The translations under genes and the position numbers were made by a program. From Ariolimax columbianus (Eukaryota; Mollusca; Gastropoda; Stylommatophora; Arionidae): DNA of 64,000 nt. The stretch lies in assembly GCA_036924085.1 (NCBI GenBank), contig JAVGWX010000011.1:29772317-29836316 (forward strand). Reading direction: 5' to 3'. Position 1 is the stretch's first letter, and every line of letters starts with the position of its first letter. The notes under the pieces are model-generated. The model saw only the letters and a program-made list of their open reading frames with translations, made no database searches and was not told where the DNA came from. Positions 1 to 9,749 of the stretch are shown in pieces.

Positions 1-477
1 TGAAGGACTATGTCTCCAACACTTCTATGGCAGTAGCTCCAATAGACACCTTTTCAAAAACATGCTCTCCTCTCGGTTCCCTTATAAATACAACTAAGAC
101 TGAGGTCCTGTTCCAGCCTGCGAACTGACCTCCACAGCACATACCCAGTGTCTACATGTGGTAGATGGATTGAAATACAAGGGCAGCCCCCTAACCAGAG
201 ATGTGTGCACAGACTTGATTGTCAGAGCCAGTGCTGCCTTTGGTTACCTGTGTAGAGGTGTTGGTAACGACAGGGTAGCAATGCGGAAACTAAGGTCCGA
301 GTATATCATGCTATTGTTCTTTCCACCCTATTCTATGCTTGCGAGACATGAACAATGTATAGTAGTTATGTCAGATGGCTCAATCACTTCCACATGGGCT
401 GTCTGCACTGGCTGCTCAATATCAACTGGCAGGACTGACTGTTTGTGTCCAGGTTTGGTGGGCTGGGCATATTAGTT
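1..477 (+). pseudogene. LINE RT C-terminal fragment (broken)
   Basis: Decayed coding sequence resembling the thumb region of L1/RTE-like RTs. TKTEVLFQPA is followed by a stretch matching the usual KYLGSTLTRD segment (here YKGSPLTRD), then a frameshifted version of the YACETWT region and the CLRRLLNI-like segment. Frames change several times and stops occur. It is a 5'-truncated dead copy in the last visible part of the host gene locus. Confidence 0.6.
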
Positions 478-817
478 AGTTTAGTCGAAGTATCAACGTC
501 ATTGCACATGGTTTAGCATATTTTATGAAAATCTCAGCACAATGCACGAACTCTGCAGCACCCAGGATCCCATAATAGATTGGGTCGATTTTTTTAAAAT
601 AGTTTTTAATTTTGCCTGGGCAGCAGTCGTTAAATCTACTCTTTTCTATTTCCAACTGCTGAAGAATTATTAACGTGCGTGACACTGAACACCAGTGTCC
701 AATCTCTTACTATCGAGAAATCTGGGGAAATAAGTCCAGGTGAAAAAATCCCGGTCTCCATGATTTGAACTCACGATCTCCAGAAACAGAGTCCAACGTC
801 TTACCTCGAGACCACGC
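478..817 (-). repeat. SINE-C copy (tRNA-like head, about 340 bp)
   Basis: The copy matches 22888-23228 along its whole length. On the minus strand the head has a box A-like GGTCTCGAGGTAAGACG and a box B-like GTGAGTTCAAATC, followed by a family-specific body. The tail end is near 478. This is a typical Pol III SINE architecture. Confidence 0.7.
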
Positions 818-1344
818 ATGACTAACCACTGCCTGCCTAAGCAACTCCTTTGTAGTGAACTCAAGACAGGCAAGCAAAAAATTTTGCAAAAAGCCTTATT
901 GAAAGGCCTCTAGATTGATGCTGCCTCTTTGGAGTTGCTTGCGTTGGACTGCTCAGCCTGGTACACTGTAAATACACATGGTGCTGCCCTGGCTGAGCAG
1001 AAAATCTAATGCAGCAAGGGAGAAGTGAGCCAGCAAAAATTTCACCATGGTGTAGTGAATGCAGATCGAAAATAGTACATGCTGACCCATATGTGGCAAC
1101 ATCTCCCTACATAAATCTGATTCACCATCTTCACTCACATTGGGCAACTACTACCACCACTACTACAATTGCCATTACTGTACCTGTCCCCCTGTTTTGT
1201 CTGCCAATGTCCCCAAGTGGACCAGCTTACAGTCTGTGCCTCCTATTGTAATAACAGACACTGTCACTCTGAAATATGCAAATGAACACGTACATTTACT
1301 TCAATTACAACACAATCAGTTTCCTTCTTCGATCAACTGATATG
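818..1344. other. Unassigned stretch
   Basis: No gene or known repeat was recognised. A short ACC/ACT triplet run lies near 1146-1165. Confidence 0.4.
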
Positions 1345-2062
1345 CTTCTAGTCCGATTCATGAAAGAGACATCTTAATTCTTCATTGGCTGGGCATTCTT
1401 GAACGTGTTCAGGGGTCTGGGACTCCTGGCCCACATGGACATTCATTTGTTTGGGAGATGGAGCCGATATAGGTGGCACTTTAGTCTGCTGGGGCCCGTT
1501 CTCATGCAGAAGATTATAGTCCCCCCCCAACTTATTAAGCACGATCACTTTTCTGGGCAGGCCAGACTGCCTCTCTTTGGTCTGCAAAAATGGGACAGAT
1601 CTGCAGGATATGCTCTGGTGTCTGCCTGGGTGCTCCACAATCGCATGTGGCAGTGTCTCTAAGATTCTGTGGAGGTGGGCCTTGAGTCTGCAATGTCCCA
1701 AAGATCTGAAGATCTTTGTCTGCACATCTCTACCGGCTATCATTTTCTGGTTTGTATTCTTTGTGCTGGTCTCTCCATTCCTCTGTCATCGATCATTTTA
1801 TGAATGTCTTGATTTTTTTTTTTTATAGCTCTGTGGATGACGATTCTGCATGCCACCACTTCCGGCTTTTGCGAGCTCATCTGCCTTCGTTTCCAAGTAT
1901 CCCACAGTGGGCTGGAATCCATTGTAATATTAAATCTGTTTTTGGGGACAGTAATCCAATGTTATCCTATAGCTGCTGAGCCAGTCTGCTCTTGGCAGCC
2001 CAATGCCATTCTTATATAAATACAGGTCTGCTTTAATTGTTCCACTGCTCAGTACAGTGGTG
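1345..2062 (-). pseudogene. LINE RNase H and C-terminal fragment (broken)
   Basis: Read on the minus strand in shifting frames, the region gives an RNase H segment (WIPAHCGILGNE-like, KADELAKAGSGGMQNR), then RLKAHLHRI and a C-terminal region like TPEHVQECP, LNKLGGDYNLLHENGP. This is the RNase H plus zinc-knuckle-like tail of an I/Jockey-type LINE, of a family different from the copy at 3968-9012. Frameshifts and stops make it non-functional. A poly-T run near 1816 lies inside it. Confidence 0.6.
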
Positions 2063-2099
2063 TTGTCAACAAGCTTTTTTTTGCACTCAGTGAGTTGGT

Positions 2100-2520
2100 G
2101 TCCGTTTCACCACGGTGAAAGCAATATCTGCACAAGGGCAGGTGCTGGGGATTGATGCAGTTCAAGTGGATAGTAACTCTGGTGTATCCTGTTCGCAACT
2201 GTTTCGAATGCCCACAATGAGTAGGTTAATCTTATGTACACCCTGAATAGGGCGTTAAGTGACGGGTTGAGTGGCTTTCCTCGCATCCCGAGCGTGCTGA
2301 TGAAGGTGGACCGAGATTCTCCAGGCGGTTGTGCTAGGCTTGGCCTCATCTGCATGTCGCTCACTACTGCAGAGTCGAACCTCACCTTGTTATCCAGACA
2401 TTGTTCTCGACAACAGCCTGTTTCCAGGACAACCAAGAAGGAGGTCAGGTGGGGGTCTTGGCCAGTATATTTCTACTGACCATGGCTAACATTCTCTGAT
2501 CAGTGTGTTTTGCCTGACCA
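2100..2520. repeat. Dispersed repeat D
   Basis: Similar sequence occurs at 45640-45950 and, in part, at 36540-37075. Shared landmarks include AATGCCCACA, a GTTAAGTG(A/G)C segment, GCGTGCTGATGAA, CCAGTATATTT and a closing TGTGTTTTGCCTGACC. A piece of its end recurs at 2790-2832. The family origin is unknown. The short end segment is the seed of the 37-bp minisatellite at 36665-37050. Confidence 0.55.
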
Positions 2521-3250
2521 GATGTTAGCCTTATCGTCCTATTCTGAACTGAAAGACGACTTTGATCTCTTCTATGTAGTCCATGTCATTTACTTTTTGG
2601 CTGTGACGTTTTGCTAAACATACTGTGACCCGTTGTTCCGTTGCCCACCTGCTCATCCAAATTCTTAATGATTCGTTTTATCTATGGTTATTGCAGGGTC
2701 TATCCAATTCCTATTTGGAGGCTCCTGTTTTTTCCAGTCAGTCATCCTGTTTACTGATAATCCACTATGCCCAATGTTGTATTTTACAATCAATGGCTAA
2801 TATTGTCTGATCAGTATGTTGTGCCTGACAATAATTGAGTCTTCTTTCCTCAACATGGATAAACAACTTCATAATTACATTAATCCTATATAACCTAGCT
2901 GATGTAACAAGCTTCTTTTGTCACACTGCTCTATGAGGTGGCATAGAGGTGGGATGCGTAGATTTGTTATCGCTAGGTGGGAAGCTTGTGCTGTCATTAT
3001 GTGTAACTTCCTGAAAGTGTCAGAGCCCCTCAATCCACCAACATTGAGGTCTGCCTCTTGCCCATGGACCGAAAACTTACTTATAGATATACTCTTGCTG
3101 CAGGCTGGTCCTAATGCATTCTGACTAAATGACCAAACCTCTTGATTTGTTGTGCTTTAATACAGTTACTAACTTGGTTTGTAATGAGCTGCTCTAACTG
3201 AATATGTGCCTTCGGCATTAAAATATTCTTGTAATTTAGGTCTTGCTTAC
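2521..3250. other. Unassigned stretch downstream of exon 8
   Basis: It should be intron or 3' flank of the vWA gene. I searched the minus strand for a continuation of the vWA domain entering in phase 2 and found none. Confidence 0.4.
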
Positions 3251-3451
3251 CCCTTGTCCAGCGCAGATTGTGCAGTTTTGGTGTAAAAATCAAGTGCTGC
3301 CTGCTCCTCAGTTGCATCCTCCAGCTTGCCCATACCAATGTTTGCTTTTCCGTCAGTGCACAGAATTACCTTAGAGCCTGGGTGGTGTGCTGCCATGTTT
3401 ACAGCGACAATAAGTGCTGGCCCCAGTGCAGTGGCACCCCCTTCCTCTAGA
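3251..3451 (-). CDS. vWA gene exon 8 (last visible; MIDAS Thr and Asp)
   Basis: A 201-nt exon with acceptor TTTTTCTTACCAG and donor GG|GTAAGC (phase 2). It encodes LEEGGATALGPALIVAV, which carries the MIDAS threonine, and then SKVILCTDGKANIGMG, which carries the distal MIDAS aspartate. It ends QSALDKG. These are hallmark vWA segments in the expected order. The remaining vWA strand and any C-terminal domain must lie downstream. No matching exon was recognised between 1 and 3250. Confidence 0.92.
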
Positions 3452-3957
3452 CTGGTAAGAAAAAATCATAAAACGTTTAAATTAGTTGCTAGCACACACA
3501 TCTATATCATTATCAGTATTTGACATGTCCTTTGCAGAACGCGCTCTCATGACAGTTAATCTGTAAGACACTCTCTGGCCACCTCTCCCACCCCCAGAGT
3601 TTTTGTAATGCCCCTTGTCCTCTTTTTTTATATAGGCACCATTTATATATTAATATATGATACCAAATGGTGACAATTTATACGTAGGTGTTTAGATTTG
3701 TGTAAAAGCGATTATAGAGACCTATTTTGTTAACAACAAAACTGATAAATATTTGTATTCACTAGTCAAATATTCAACTATTTACTCATATTCGAATGCA
3801 ATATTGGCTTTCCATTGTAGACAGACAACATGGACTAAGTTCTAAACTTTTACATAACCATTGATGAAAAACACTTCCAGACATTTCACAGATGCAATTT
3901 TTTTCAAAGCGTTTAAATCATAGACAAACCAATCTAACTTAAATGTCGGCTGAAAAT
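3452..3957. other. AT-rich intron 7 sequence
   Basis: No motif was recognised beyond AT-rich simple sequence. It ends at the target-site duplication of the LINE. Confidence 0.4.
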
Positions 3958-3967
3958 ACTGCTCTTT
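3958..3967. repeat. Target-site duplication, left (LINE copy 1)
   Basis: ACTGCTCTTT directly abuts the triplet tail and recurs at 9013-9022. Confidence 0.7.
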
Positions 3968-3991
3968 CTTCTTCTTCTTCTGCGTACACAG

Positions 3992-6900
3992 TCAGACAGT
4001 AACCATTATTTTCTCGAAAAAAGCGGCGGTCATCCTGAGACTCTCGCCACTACCATAGAGCTTGTCTTGCAGTTCCACTGGCAATGGCCACATCTGCTCT
4101 CTCTGATCCTCGTATGTCGGGCAGTTCTGCAGCAGATGTTCAGTGGTCATTTTACCAGTACCGCACGGGCATTCGTCGGTACACCCTATCTTCAATTTGT
4201 TGAAGAGGTGGTACCTCAGTCTGTTGTGGCCAGTGCGAAGTCTGAAGACAACGACCTGCTCTCTTCGGTTCAACTGGTAATAGGCATCGTTTTTGGTGTA
4301 ACCAGTATGTTCGGTTTCCCATTTGGACATGTACCTGGCTTTGATAAGCCGTTTTGACTCTTCGTACGTCATACTGGTATCTATTTGTGGTAGCCTTGCA
4401 CCTTCTTTTGCCAGTCTGTCTGCCTCCTCGTTGCCTTGGATGTTGCAGTGTGACGGAACCCACTGTACCACTACCCTTTTTGGTGCGGACTGTTGGCACA
4501 GTTTGCAGAGTGCTGCTCTTAAGTCATTAAGCTCAGTGTTTTTCTGGCTTTTTAGCGCTGTGACTACTTCGAGAGCATCTGTCAGCAGGACTATATGGCT
4601 CTCATTTTCACTGTGTGTTACCATTTCTTCCACTGCCGCCCTCAGTGCCTCTGCCTCTGCTCTGAAATTGCTCGTGTACTTACCAGTAGCGAATGACAGT
4701 GTTATTTTTCTGCCATTTGGTAGGTTCAGGAATGCTCCTGCCCCTCCGTTCTGTGTAGTGTTTGTTACAGAGCCGTCGGTGTATGCATGGGTCCAGTCCA
4801 TGCTTGGGTAGCTTCTGTCGGTCATGGATTGCAGTTTTGTAATCTTTTCAAGTTCTACAATTGGCGTTGACTTCATTCCACCAGTTATGATTCTCATAGC
4901 TTGGTTTTGAAGTTTGTTAACTTTATCGAAGTTCGCCTTTGCTGCTGTTGTCCATGCCGCGATGCCATACTCGAGAACTGGTCTCACTCTTCCAGTGTAC
5001 AGTTTCTTTAGTATGCCTTCGTCTGCTCCCCAGCTTGTGCCAGCAAGTTTCCTCATGATCGCCATTCTTTCTCTGGCTTTCATTCGGTTTCTCTCAATCT
5101 GACTTTTCCATGTCATGCGCCGATCAAATGTGACTCCCAGATAGGTTGGGTTGTCGTTTGGCTGCAGGATTTTGCCATTTAGGCTTAATTTGGTACTTTG
5201 GGGTTTTAATGAGAGCGAGAATATTGTGCACGTGGTTTTCTCCTCGTTTATTTTGACCAGCCATGAGTTCGCCCACTCTTCCAGCGATGTTAGGGCCGTT
5301 TGCATCCGATTTCTTGCTATGGTGAGATTCTTTTCAGAGGTCCACATAGCCAGATCGTCTGCAAACATTGAGCTATGGACTCTTCTTGGTATATTCTCTG
5401 TAATATCGTTTATATATACCAGGAAGAGTGTGGGTGACAGTACTCCCCCTTGGGGTACTCCCTGCTCGAGTGTCACCTTTTTGCTCATCTGCCCTTGTAC
5501 TTGGACTCTGGCCGTTCTTTGTTTGAGGTAGTGGTTGATCCACTTGTACATCTTCCCACAAACATCACTTCTTCTTAGCTTGACTCTAAGTCCATCCTTC
5601 CAGACTTTGTCAAATGCCTTTTCCAGATCCACCCAAACAGCTACTGTGTGTTTCTGTGCCTGGTAGGCATCTTCTATCTCCTGGGCTATGAGGATGACCT
5701 GGTCCTCAGTGGATCTGTGCTGTCTAAAGCCGGCTTGCTGTGGAATTAGTATTCGTTTTTCTTCCAGATGCCACATCAGTCTGGTGTTTATCATCCGTTC
5801 CATCAGCTTGCCGACACAGCTCAGTAGGCTTATGGGCCTGTATCCATTCGGATCTGTTTTGTCCTTTCCTGTTTTTGGTACTGGTACCAGTATTGCATCT
5901 TTCCATGCCTGGGGTACAATACCCCTTTTCCAGCTTTGGTTCAGGACTGATAGTAGTTTTTCCTTCGCTGTTTGGCCCAGCCCCATCAGCATTTCGTTTG
6001 TTATCCCGTCTTTTCCGGGAGATTTCCTTCTCTTTAGTGTTCTCATAGCCTCTTCCATTTCGCGCATTGTTAGTTTGGCCATCATGTGCTCTTCAGGAGC
6101 CGTATTTATGTTTTCGTGCCCCTTTAGCTCTTCGCTAATGTCTGTATGCTTATCTGCAGGGACCTCGATGTGGTTTGCTCTGGCATAGTGATCGACAAAG
6201 GCGTTTGCGGCTTTCTTACCTGTGATCAAGTTCTCGCCTTGCTTGATAGTAATTTGTTTATTTGACGGGGTTTCGTCGTTCATGGCTCTGACTAGCTTCC
6301 ATAGCTTGTTCCCTTCTTTGTCCAGGTTTAAACTTTCCGTTTTATTTTTCCAACTTTCTCTTGCTGTTTGCTTGAGAGTGTGTTTGTACTTCGCCGCGGC
6401 GGCTTTGAGGGCGATGTTTGCCTCCACGGATTTTTCTCGTTCTGCCATGTTCCTCGCATTAGTTACTGCATCTTCCACTTTCTGTAACTCATCATTCCAG
6501 TAGGGCTTATAGTTTTTCCTAGCTCCTCTTGGGATGGTTTCAGTGGCGGCTTGCATTATTGCCTTGCTTAGGCTCTCTACCATGGGCTTCATTTTGGTGT
6601 TTCGTGTGTTGATGGTTTCACACAGCCCATCTGTCAGGATTGCAAATCTGTCCCAGTCGGCTCGTTTGTAATTCCAACGTGGGAGCGGTTTTGTTTCCTG
6701 TGGGCCTACTTCCATGTCAATGGTTAGCCTGATCGGCCTGTGGTCGCTACCTGCCAGTTGGTTTAGCACCTGGCGGTCTATTTTATAGTGTATGTCCTGT
6801 GTGGAGAAGGCCAAATCTGGAGTCGAGGTGGTATGCCATGTTCTTGAATAGAAGCTAGGGCTATCCTCCGGCCTATTGATTAGAGAGAGATTTGCATCTA

Positions 6901-7591
6901 TCTCCCAATCTTCCACTTCGTCACCTCTACTGTCTGTGTCAGAGTATCCCCATCTCTCCGAGTGGCTGTTGAAATCTCCAACTACTATGCAGTTGGAGTC
7001 TCTGACCTCCATACTCGAGAGCGATAGGTCTCTGTTTGGTGGTCCGTACAGATTGAAAATGCGGAGTTTCGTCTCTAGAGCCATTATGTCAACTCCTACA
7101 ATTTCTGCTTGTCCGGTGTGATTGACAGGTACCGCGCTACTCGGTATGCTGTTTCTGGTCAGTATCAGGACCCCTCCTTTGTGACCTTCTCTATCTAGAC
7201 GGAAGGTCTGGTATCCTCTGATTGAGAATTTATGGTTATTGTTGAGGTGCGTTTCCTGGATACATGCCACGTCAATCTTACCTTCATGCAGGTGGTGTGT
7301 TAGGGAAAGTTTTTTGTTAATGACTCCCTCCGCATTCCACTGTAGTATTCTGAGGGTCTTGAAGTTTTGGCCAATAGACGTTACCCCATAGCCATGTGCC
7401 TTGACTCCACGACACATGGGTGGGTGACCACCAGTAGTCAAGGGTGGGCCCCTTCGAGGCGTGAGGCCCGGCGCTATCGCTGCCTGGCGGGTCTCCTCAG
7501 GATGAGCGCCATACGTTTTTCGAATAGGTTGTGCTGCCATCATACTGTGATTTACGTTGCACTGTTTTGTTAGGCTTGCGGCCCCGTGCAT
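3992..7591 (-). CDS. LINE polyprotein: EEP endonuclease, reverse transcriptase, RNase H
   Basis: An intact 1199-residue ORF. The apurinic-type endonuclease shows LQWNAEG (about 83), QETHL (112), GDFNSHSERWG (205), TPDLAFS (257) and SDHRPI (282). The RT shows NGYRPISLLSCVGK, QAGFRQHRSTEDQ, VDLEKAFDKVW, QGVPQGGVLSPTLF and the catalytic FADD (about 743). The RNase H shows AYTDGS (about 934), FRAEAEALRAA, LLTDALEV and a C-terminal SHCNIQGNEEADRLAKEG, so the acidic catalytic residues are present. A Cys/His cluster (CPCGTGK, EHLLQNC) ends the protein. A 103-codon linker between RT and RNase H, present in the copy at 39401, is deleted in frame. The ORF encodes target-primed reverse transcription functions. 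Whether this deletion copy is active is unknown. Confidence 0.92.
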   Translation of the reverse strand: MHGAASLTKQCNVNHSMMAAQPIRKTYGAHPEETRQAAIAPGLTPRRGPPLTTGGHPPMCRGVKAHGYGVTSIGQNFKTLRILQWNAEGVINKKLSLTHHLHEGKIDVACIQETHLNNNHKFSIRGYQTFRLDREGHKGGVLILTRNSIPSSAVPVNHTGQAEIVGVDIMALETKLRIFNLYGPPNRDLSLSSMEVRDSNCIVVGDFNSHSERWGYSDTDSRGDEVEDWEIDANLSLINRPEDSPSFYSRTWHTTSTPDLAFSTQDIHYKIDRQVLNQLAGSDHRPIRLTIDMEVGPQETKPLPRWNYKRADWDRFAILTDGLCETINTRNTKMKPMVESLSKAIMQAATETIPRGARKNYKPYWNDELQKVEDAVTNARNMAEREKSVEANIALKAAAAKYKHTLKQTARESWKNKTESLNLDKEGNKLWKLVRAMNDETPSNKQITIKQGENLITGKKAANAFVDHYARANHIEVPADKHTDISEELKGHENINTAPEEHMMAKLTMREMEEAMRTLKRRKSPGKDGITNEMLMGLGQTAKEKLLSVLNQSWKRGIVPQAWKDAILVPVPKTGKDKTDPNGYRPISLLSCVGKLMERMINTRLMWHLEEKRILIPQQAGFRQHRSTEDQVILIAQEIEDAYQAQKHTVAVWVDLEKAFDKVWKDGLRVKLRRSDVCGKMYKWINHYLKQRTARVQVQGQMSKKVTLEQGVPQGGVLSPTLFLVYINDITENIPRRVHSSMFADDLAMWTSEKNLTIARNRMQTALTSLEEWANSWLVKINEEKTTCTIFSLSLKPQSTKLSLNGKILQPNDNPTYLGVTFDRRMTWKSQIERNRMKARERMAIMRKLAGTSWGADEGILKKLYTGRVRPVLEYGIAAWTTAAKANFDKVNKLQNQAMRIITGGMKSTPIVELEKITKLQSMTDRSYPSMDWTHAYTDGSVTNTTQNGGAGAFLNLPNGRKITLSFATGKYTSNFRAEAEALRAAVEEMVTHSENESHIVLLTDALEVVTALKSQKNTELNDLRAALCKLCQQSAPKRVVVQWVPSHCNIQGNEEADRLAKEGARLPQIDTSMTYEESKRLIKARYMSKWETEHTGYTKNDAYYQLNRREQVVVFRLRTGHNRLRYHLFNKLKIGCTDECPCGTGKMTTEHLLQNCPTYEDQREQMWPLPVELQDKLYGSGESLRMTAAFFEKIMVTV

Positions 7592-8099
7592 CCGATTTCA
7601 ACAGGCGTTTCTGTAGGGATGCCCTCCTTAGCCTTTGGCTGTCCCCAGCCTATCTGCAAGGCAGCAGTTGTTTACGATCAGAGTTTTCTCTCCTATGGAA
7701 GTTGTCTTTCCAGACTATCGAGTCTTCACTACTCGTGTCTATAGGGTGCAATGATGGTATGTGATATATGAGATGGACTGGTTTACCCGGAAGAGAGGCA
7801 GTCCAGTGTGTCTGTATCCCAGGATCGTCACGTCCTGCCAGAAACGTAGCATTTGCATGTGAGTGGGGTATCTCTTTTTCCCTTTATTTTCTTGGCTTCT
7901 ATGCAGGGATGGTACGCCTAGCATTCCCCGCCACCTGGGGTGTTGACACAGTGGGGCAGGTGTGCAATGTCCGCTGGTCTGCATCTCTTCTGCGTCCAGC
8001 ATGATAGTTATGGCTGATAACGTACAGAGGTAGATATCGTAACCGGAGTGCATTTAGCCAGAGGACAAGCCTGGTAATGTCACAGAGATGTTGATCGCC

Positions 8100-8610
8100 T
8101 GGTGTGCGGACAACTCTCATGGTCAGTGGTTGAGTCTTGACAGTTCACAGTGTGGTGGCTGCTCTACTGTTTTCGACACCCCGACCAGGTTCTAAGTCTT
8201 TGGTTGGTGTTTTTCGCACCCCATCGCCGTATAGGGTGAGTATCAAGCAGTTTTCCGCCCGCTTTGATTTGCGGGCGGCAAGGACCTCTTACTGTGGCTC
8301 TACCTGATAGGGCTGGGGCGCAAGCCCCAGGTCCCGAGCATGTAGGAGCCTCCCATTGCAGTGGTGCTGAGATTTTGGGCGGGATTGCGGCTTTCAAGGG
8401 TTCGGCCGTAATCCCCCACATGGTAGCCTCGCGCCAATGGCTTATCAGCCTGGTACGTGAACCAAAGTGTCTGCGGCTCCTCTCGATTTGAGCTGGTTTT
8501 CCGTAGCAACGCCCTGTCATTTGTAGGGTAAAACTGACCTGTCTTCAGATCTATTTCCAGCACCCGTTCACTATTTGGTCAGACGAATTTATTGAGGGCT
8601 TTTGTTTGTC
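8100..8610 (-). other. 28S rRNA 3'-terminal domain-like segment (not functional)
   Basis: The segment is colinear with the last several hundred bases of metazoan 28S rRNA as I know it. On the minus strand the order is ACAGGTCAGTTTTACCCTAC, a sarcin-ricin-like CGAGAGGAGCCGCAGA, TTTGGTTCACGTACCAGGC, GGGGGATTACGGCCGAAC, AATCCCGCCC and a degenerate AGTAGAGCAGCCACC stem near the 28S end. Several universally conserved bases are changed, so it cannot be a working rRNA. Confidence 0.75.
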
Positions 8611-8727
8611 AATGACCAGGTATTTGAAATCTGCGGAGTTAAACACGATTTCCGTAGCGTTCTTTCATTTGAGCTGACTTGTCGTCCGTGAGTCTAATAC
8701 CAGCGTACGTTCATTATTAGACCCAAA

Positions 8728-8850
8728 CGGCAGCGCTCTCAATTTGTCAGTTGTTCTACAGCATTGGCGTGTTCAGTCAAATTAAGCCGCAGGTTCCACA
8801 CCTGGTGGTGCCCTTTCGTCAATTCCCTTAGCGAGATAGTCAAGTTTCTT
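8728..8850 (-). other. 18S rRNA-like segment, copy 1
   Basis: Plus-strand AGTCAAATTAAGCCGCAGG, CTGGTGGTGCCCTTTCGTCA and ATTCCC are the complement of the highly conserved 18S stretch around the universal 915-930 region. CTCTCAATTTGTCAG upstream also fits 18S. Confidence 0.8.
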
Positions 8851-8929
8851 AAAGGGTAGCCCCAAAGATTTTCGAGGGTCTAATTCCAGCACATGTTCTC
8901 TATTAGACCCCACTAAGGTGTACTTTTTG

Positions 8930-9012
8930 ATAGTCATTCTGCAGTATTGGCGTGGTAAGTTAACTTAGGTCTCAGGCTCCACTCCTGATAGTGCTCTTCC
9001 GTCAATTCCTTA
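8930..9012 (-). other. 18S rRNA-like segment, copy 2 (element 5' end)
   Basis: A second, more diverged version of the same 18S stretch (plus strand AGGCTCCACTCCTGATAGTG, CTCTTCCGTCAATTCCTTAA). It forms the very 5' terminus of the LINE. Confidence 0.75.
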
Positions 9013-9022
9013 ACTGCTCTTT
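9013..9022. repeat. Target-site duplication, right (LINE copy 1)
   Basis: ACTGCTCTTT immediately follows the 5' end of the element, which begins with 18S-like sequence on the minus strand. This fixes the rRNA-like segments inside the element. Confidence 0.68.
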
Positions 9023-9193
9023 TAATTGTAGAGAGTTCCACGTCCGTCCTATCCAACACAATGGAACTTTGAAATTTGTATTATACATTTGAAAATGATT
9101 GGTTTTTTTAAATTTGGATTTGAAGATTCACCCATTATTGAGAAAGGTGATAAAAGTTTGTGGAACAGATTTTTCTGAGGTAGATCTGTTTAG

Positions 9194-9206
9194 TTTATGT
9201 AGATAT
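9194..9206. repeat. Target-site duplication, left (ORF-less element)
   Basis: TTTATGTAGATAT, identical to 10556-10568. Its place within the inverted-repeat arm confirms it as host sequence. Confidence 0.9.
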
Positions 9207-9749
9207 CTTCTTCTTCATCGTACGCTGTTTACAGCGATATTTACGTTGCACTGATTTAATTTGTTAGCCAGTGGCTCAGTGCATCCGATTTCAACAGGCG
9301 TTTCTGTAGGGTTGCCCTCCTAAGCCTTTGGCTGTCCCCAGCCTAACTGCAAGGCAGCAGTTGTTTTTGGTCAGAGTTGTCTCTCTTGGGAAGTTGTCTT
9401 GCAGGACTATCGAGTCTTCCCTACTCGTGTCTATAGCGTTTGGCAATGATATGATGGACTATGTACTAGTTTGTACTATCCCGGAAGAGAGGCAGTCCAG
9501 TGTGACTTTTTCCCAGGATCGTCACGTCCTGCCAGAAACGTGGCATATGCATATGAGTGAGGTATCTTTTTGCTCGCTTTATTTTCTCGGCTCATCTGCA
9601 GTGATGGTACGCCTAGCATTCCCCGCCACCCGGGAGCTTGTCACCATAGGACAGGAGGTGCAATGTCCGCTGAACTGCATCTCTTCTGCGTCCATTGGAA
9701 TGACTGATAGCAGACAAATGCAAAGAGCGAGGAAGGAGTGCATTTTACC

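Larger units (their letters stand above)
3968..9012 (-). mobile_element. Complete LINE (copy 1) with rRNA-derived 5' region
   Basis: A non-LTR retrotransposon in intron 7, in the same sense as the host gene. Its 3' end is a GAA/AAG triplet tail (plus-strand CTT run 3968-3981). It is flanked by a 10-bp duplication ACTGCTCTTT (3958-3967 and 9013-9022). Internal layout on the minus strand: a 1.4-kb 5' region made of 18S- and 28S-like pieces (9012-7592), one long ORF (7591-3992), and a very short 3' UTR. A second copy at 39377-42820 shares the ORF and tail almost base for base. Relative to that copy, this one lacks 309 bp in frame near position 4812. The architecture (endonuclease, RT, RNase H) suggests the I/Nimb-like group; the clade is inference. 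No separate ORF1 was found. Confidence 0.88.
7592..9012 (-). other. LINE 5' region, rRNA-derived mosaic
   Basis: From 5' to 3' on the minus strand: 18S-like (9012-8930), short 28S-like (8905-8865), 18S-like (8850-8728), short 28S-like (8715-8680), 28S 3'-end-like (8610-8100), then non-rRNA sequence to the ORF start. The rRNA-sense strand is also the LINE sense strand. The 28S part and the following 500 bp are shared with the ORF-less element at 9207-10555, so the fusion belongs to the family and not to one insertion. Confidence 0.75.

Noticed and set aside
4067..6503. Plus-strand ORFs opposite the LINE ORF (and the same at 39308-42221)
   Set aside because: Antisense shadows of the endonuclease/RT/RNase H ORF.
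7739..8053. Possible LINE ORF1 (104 codons)
   Set aside because: No coiled coil, RRM or zinc knuckle; only partly conserved in the ORF-less relative and overlapping the 5' UTR.
8100..9012. Functional rRNA genes
   Set aside because: Segments are partial, rearranged and carry changes at universally conserved bases; they lie inside a mobile element with target duplications.
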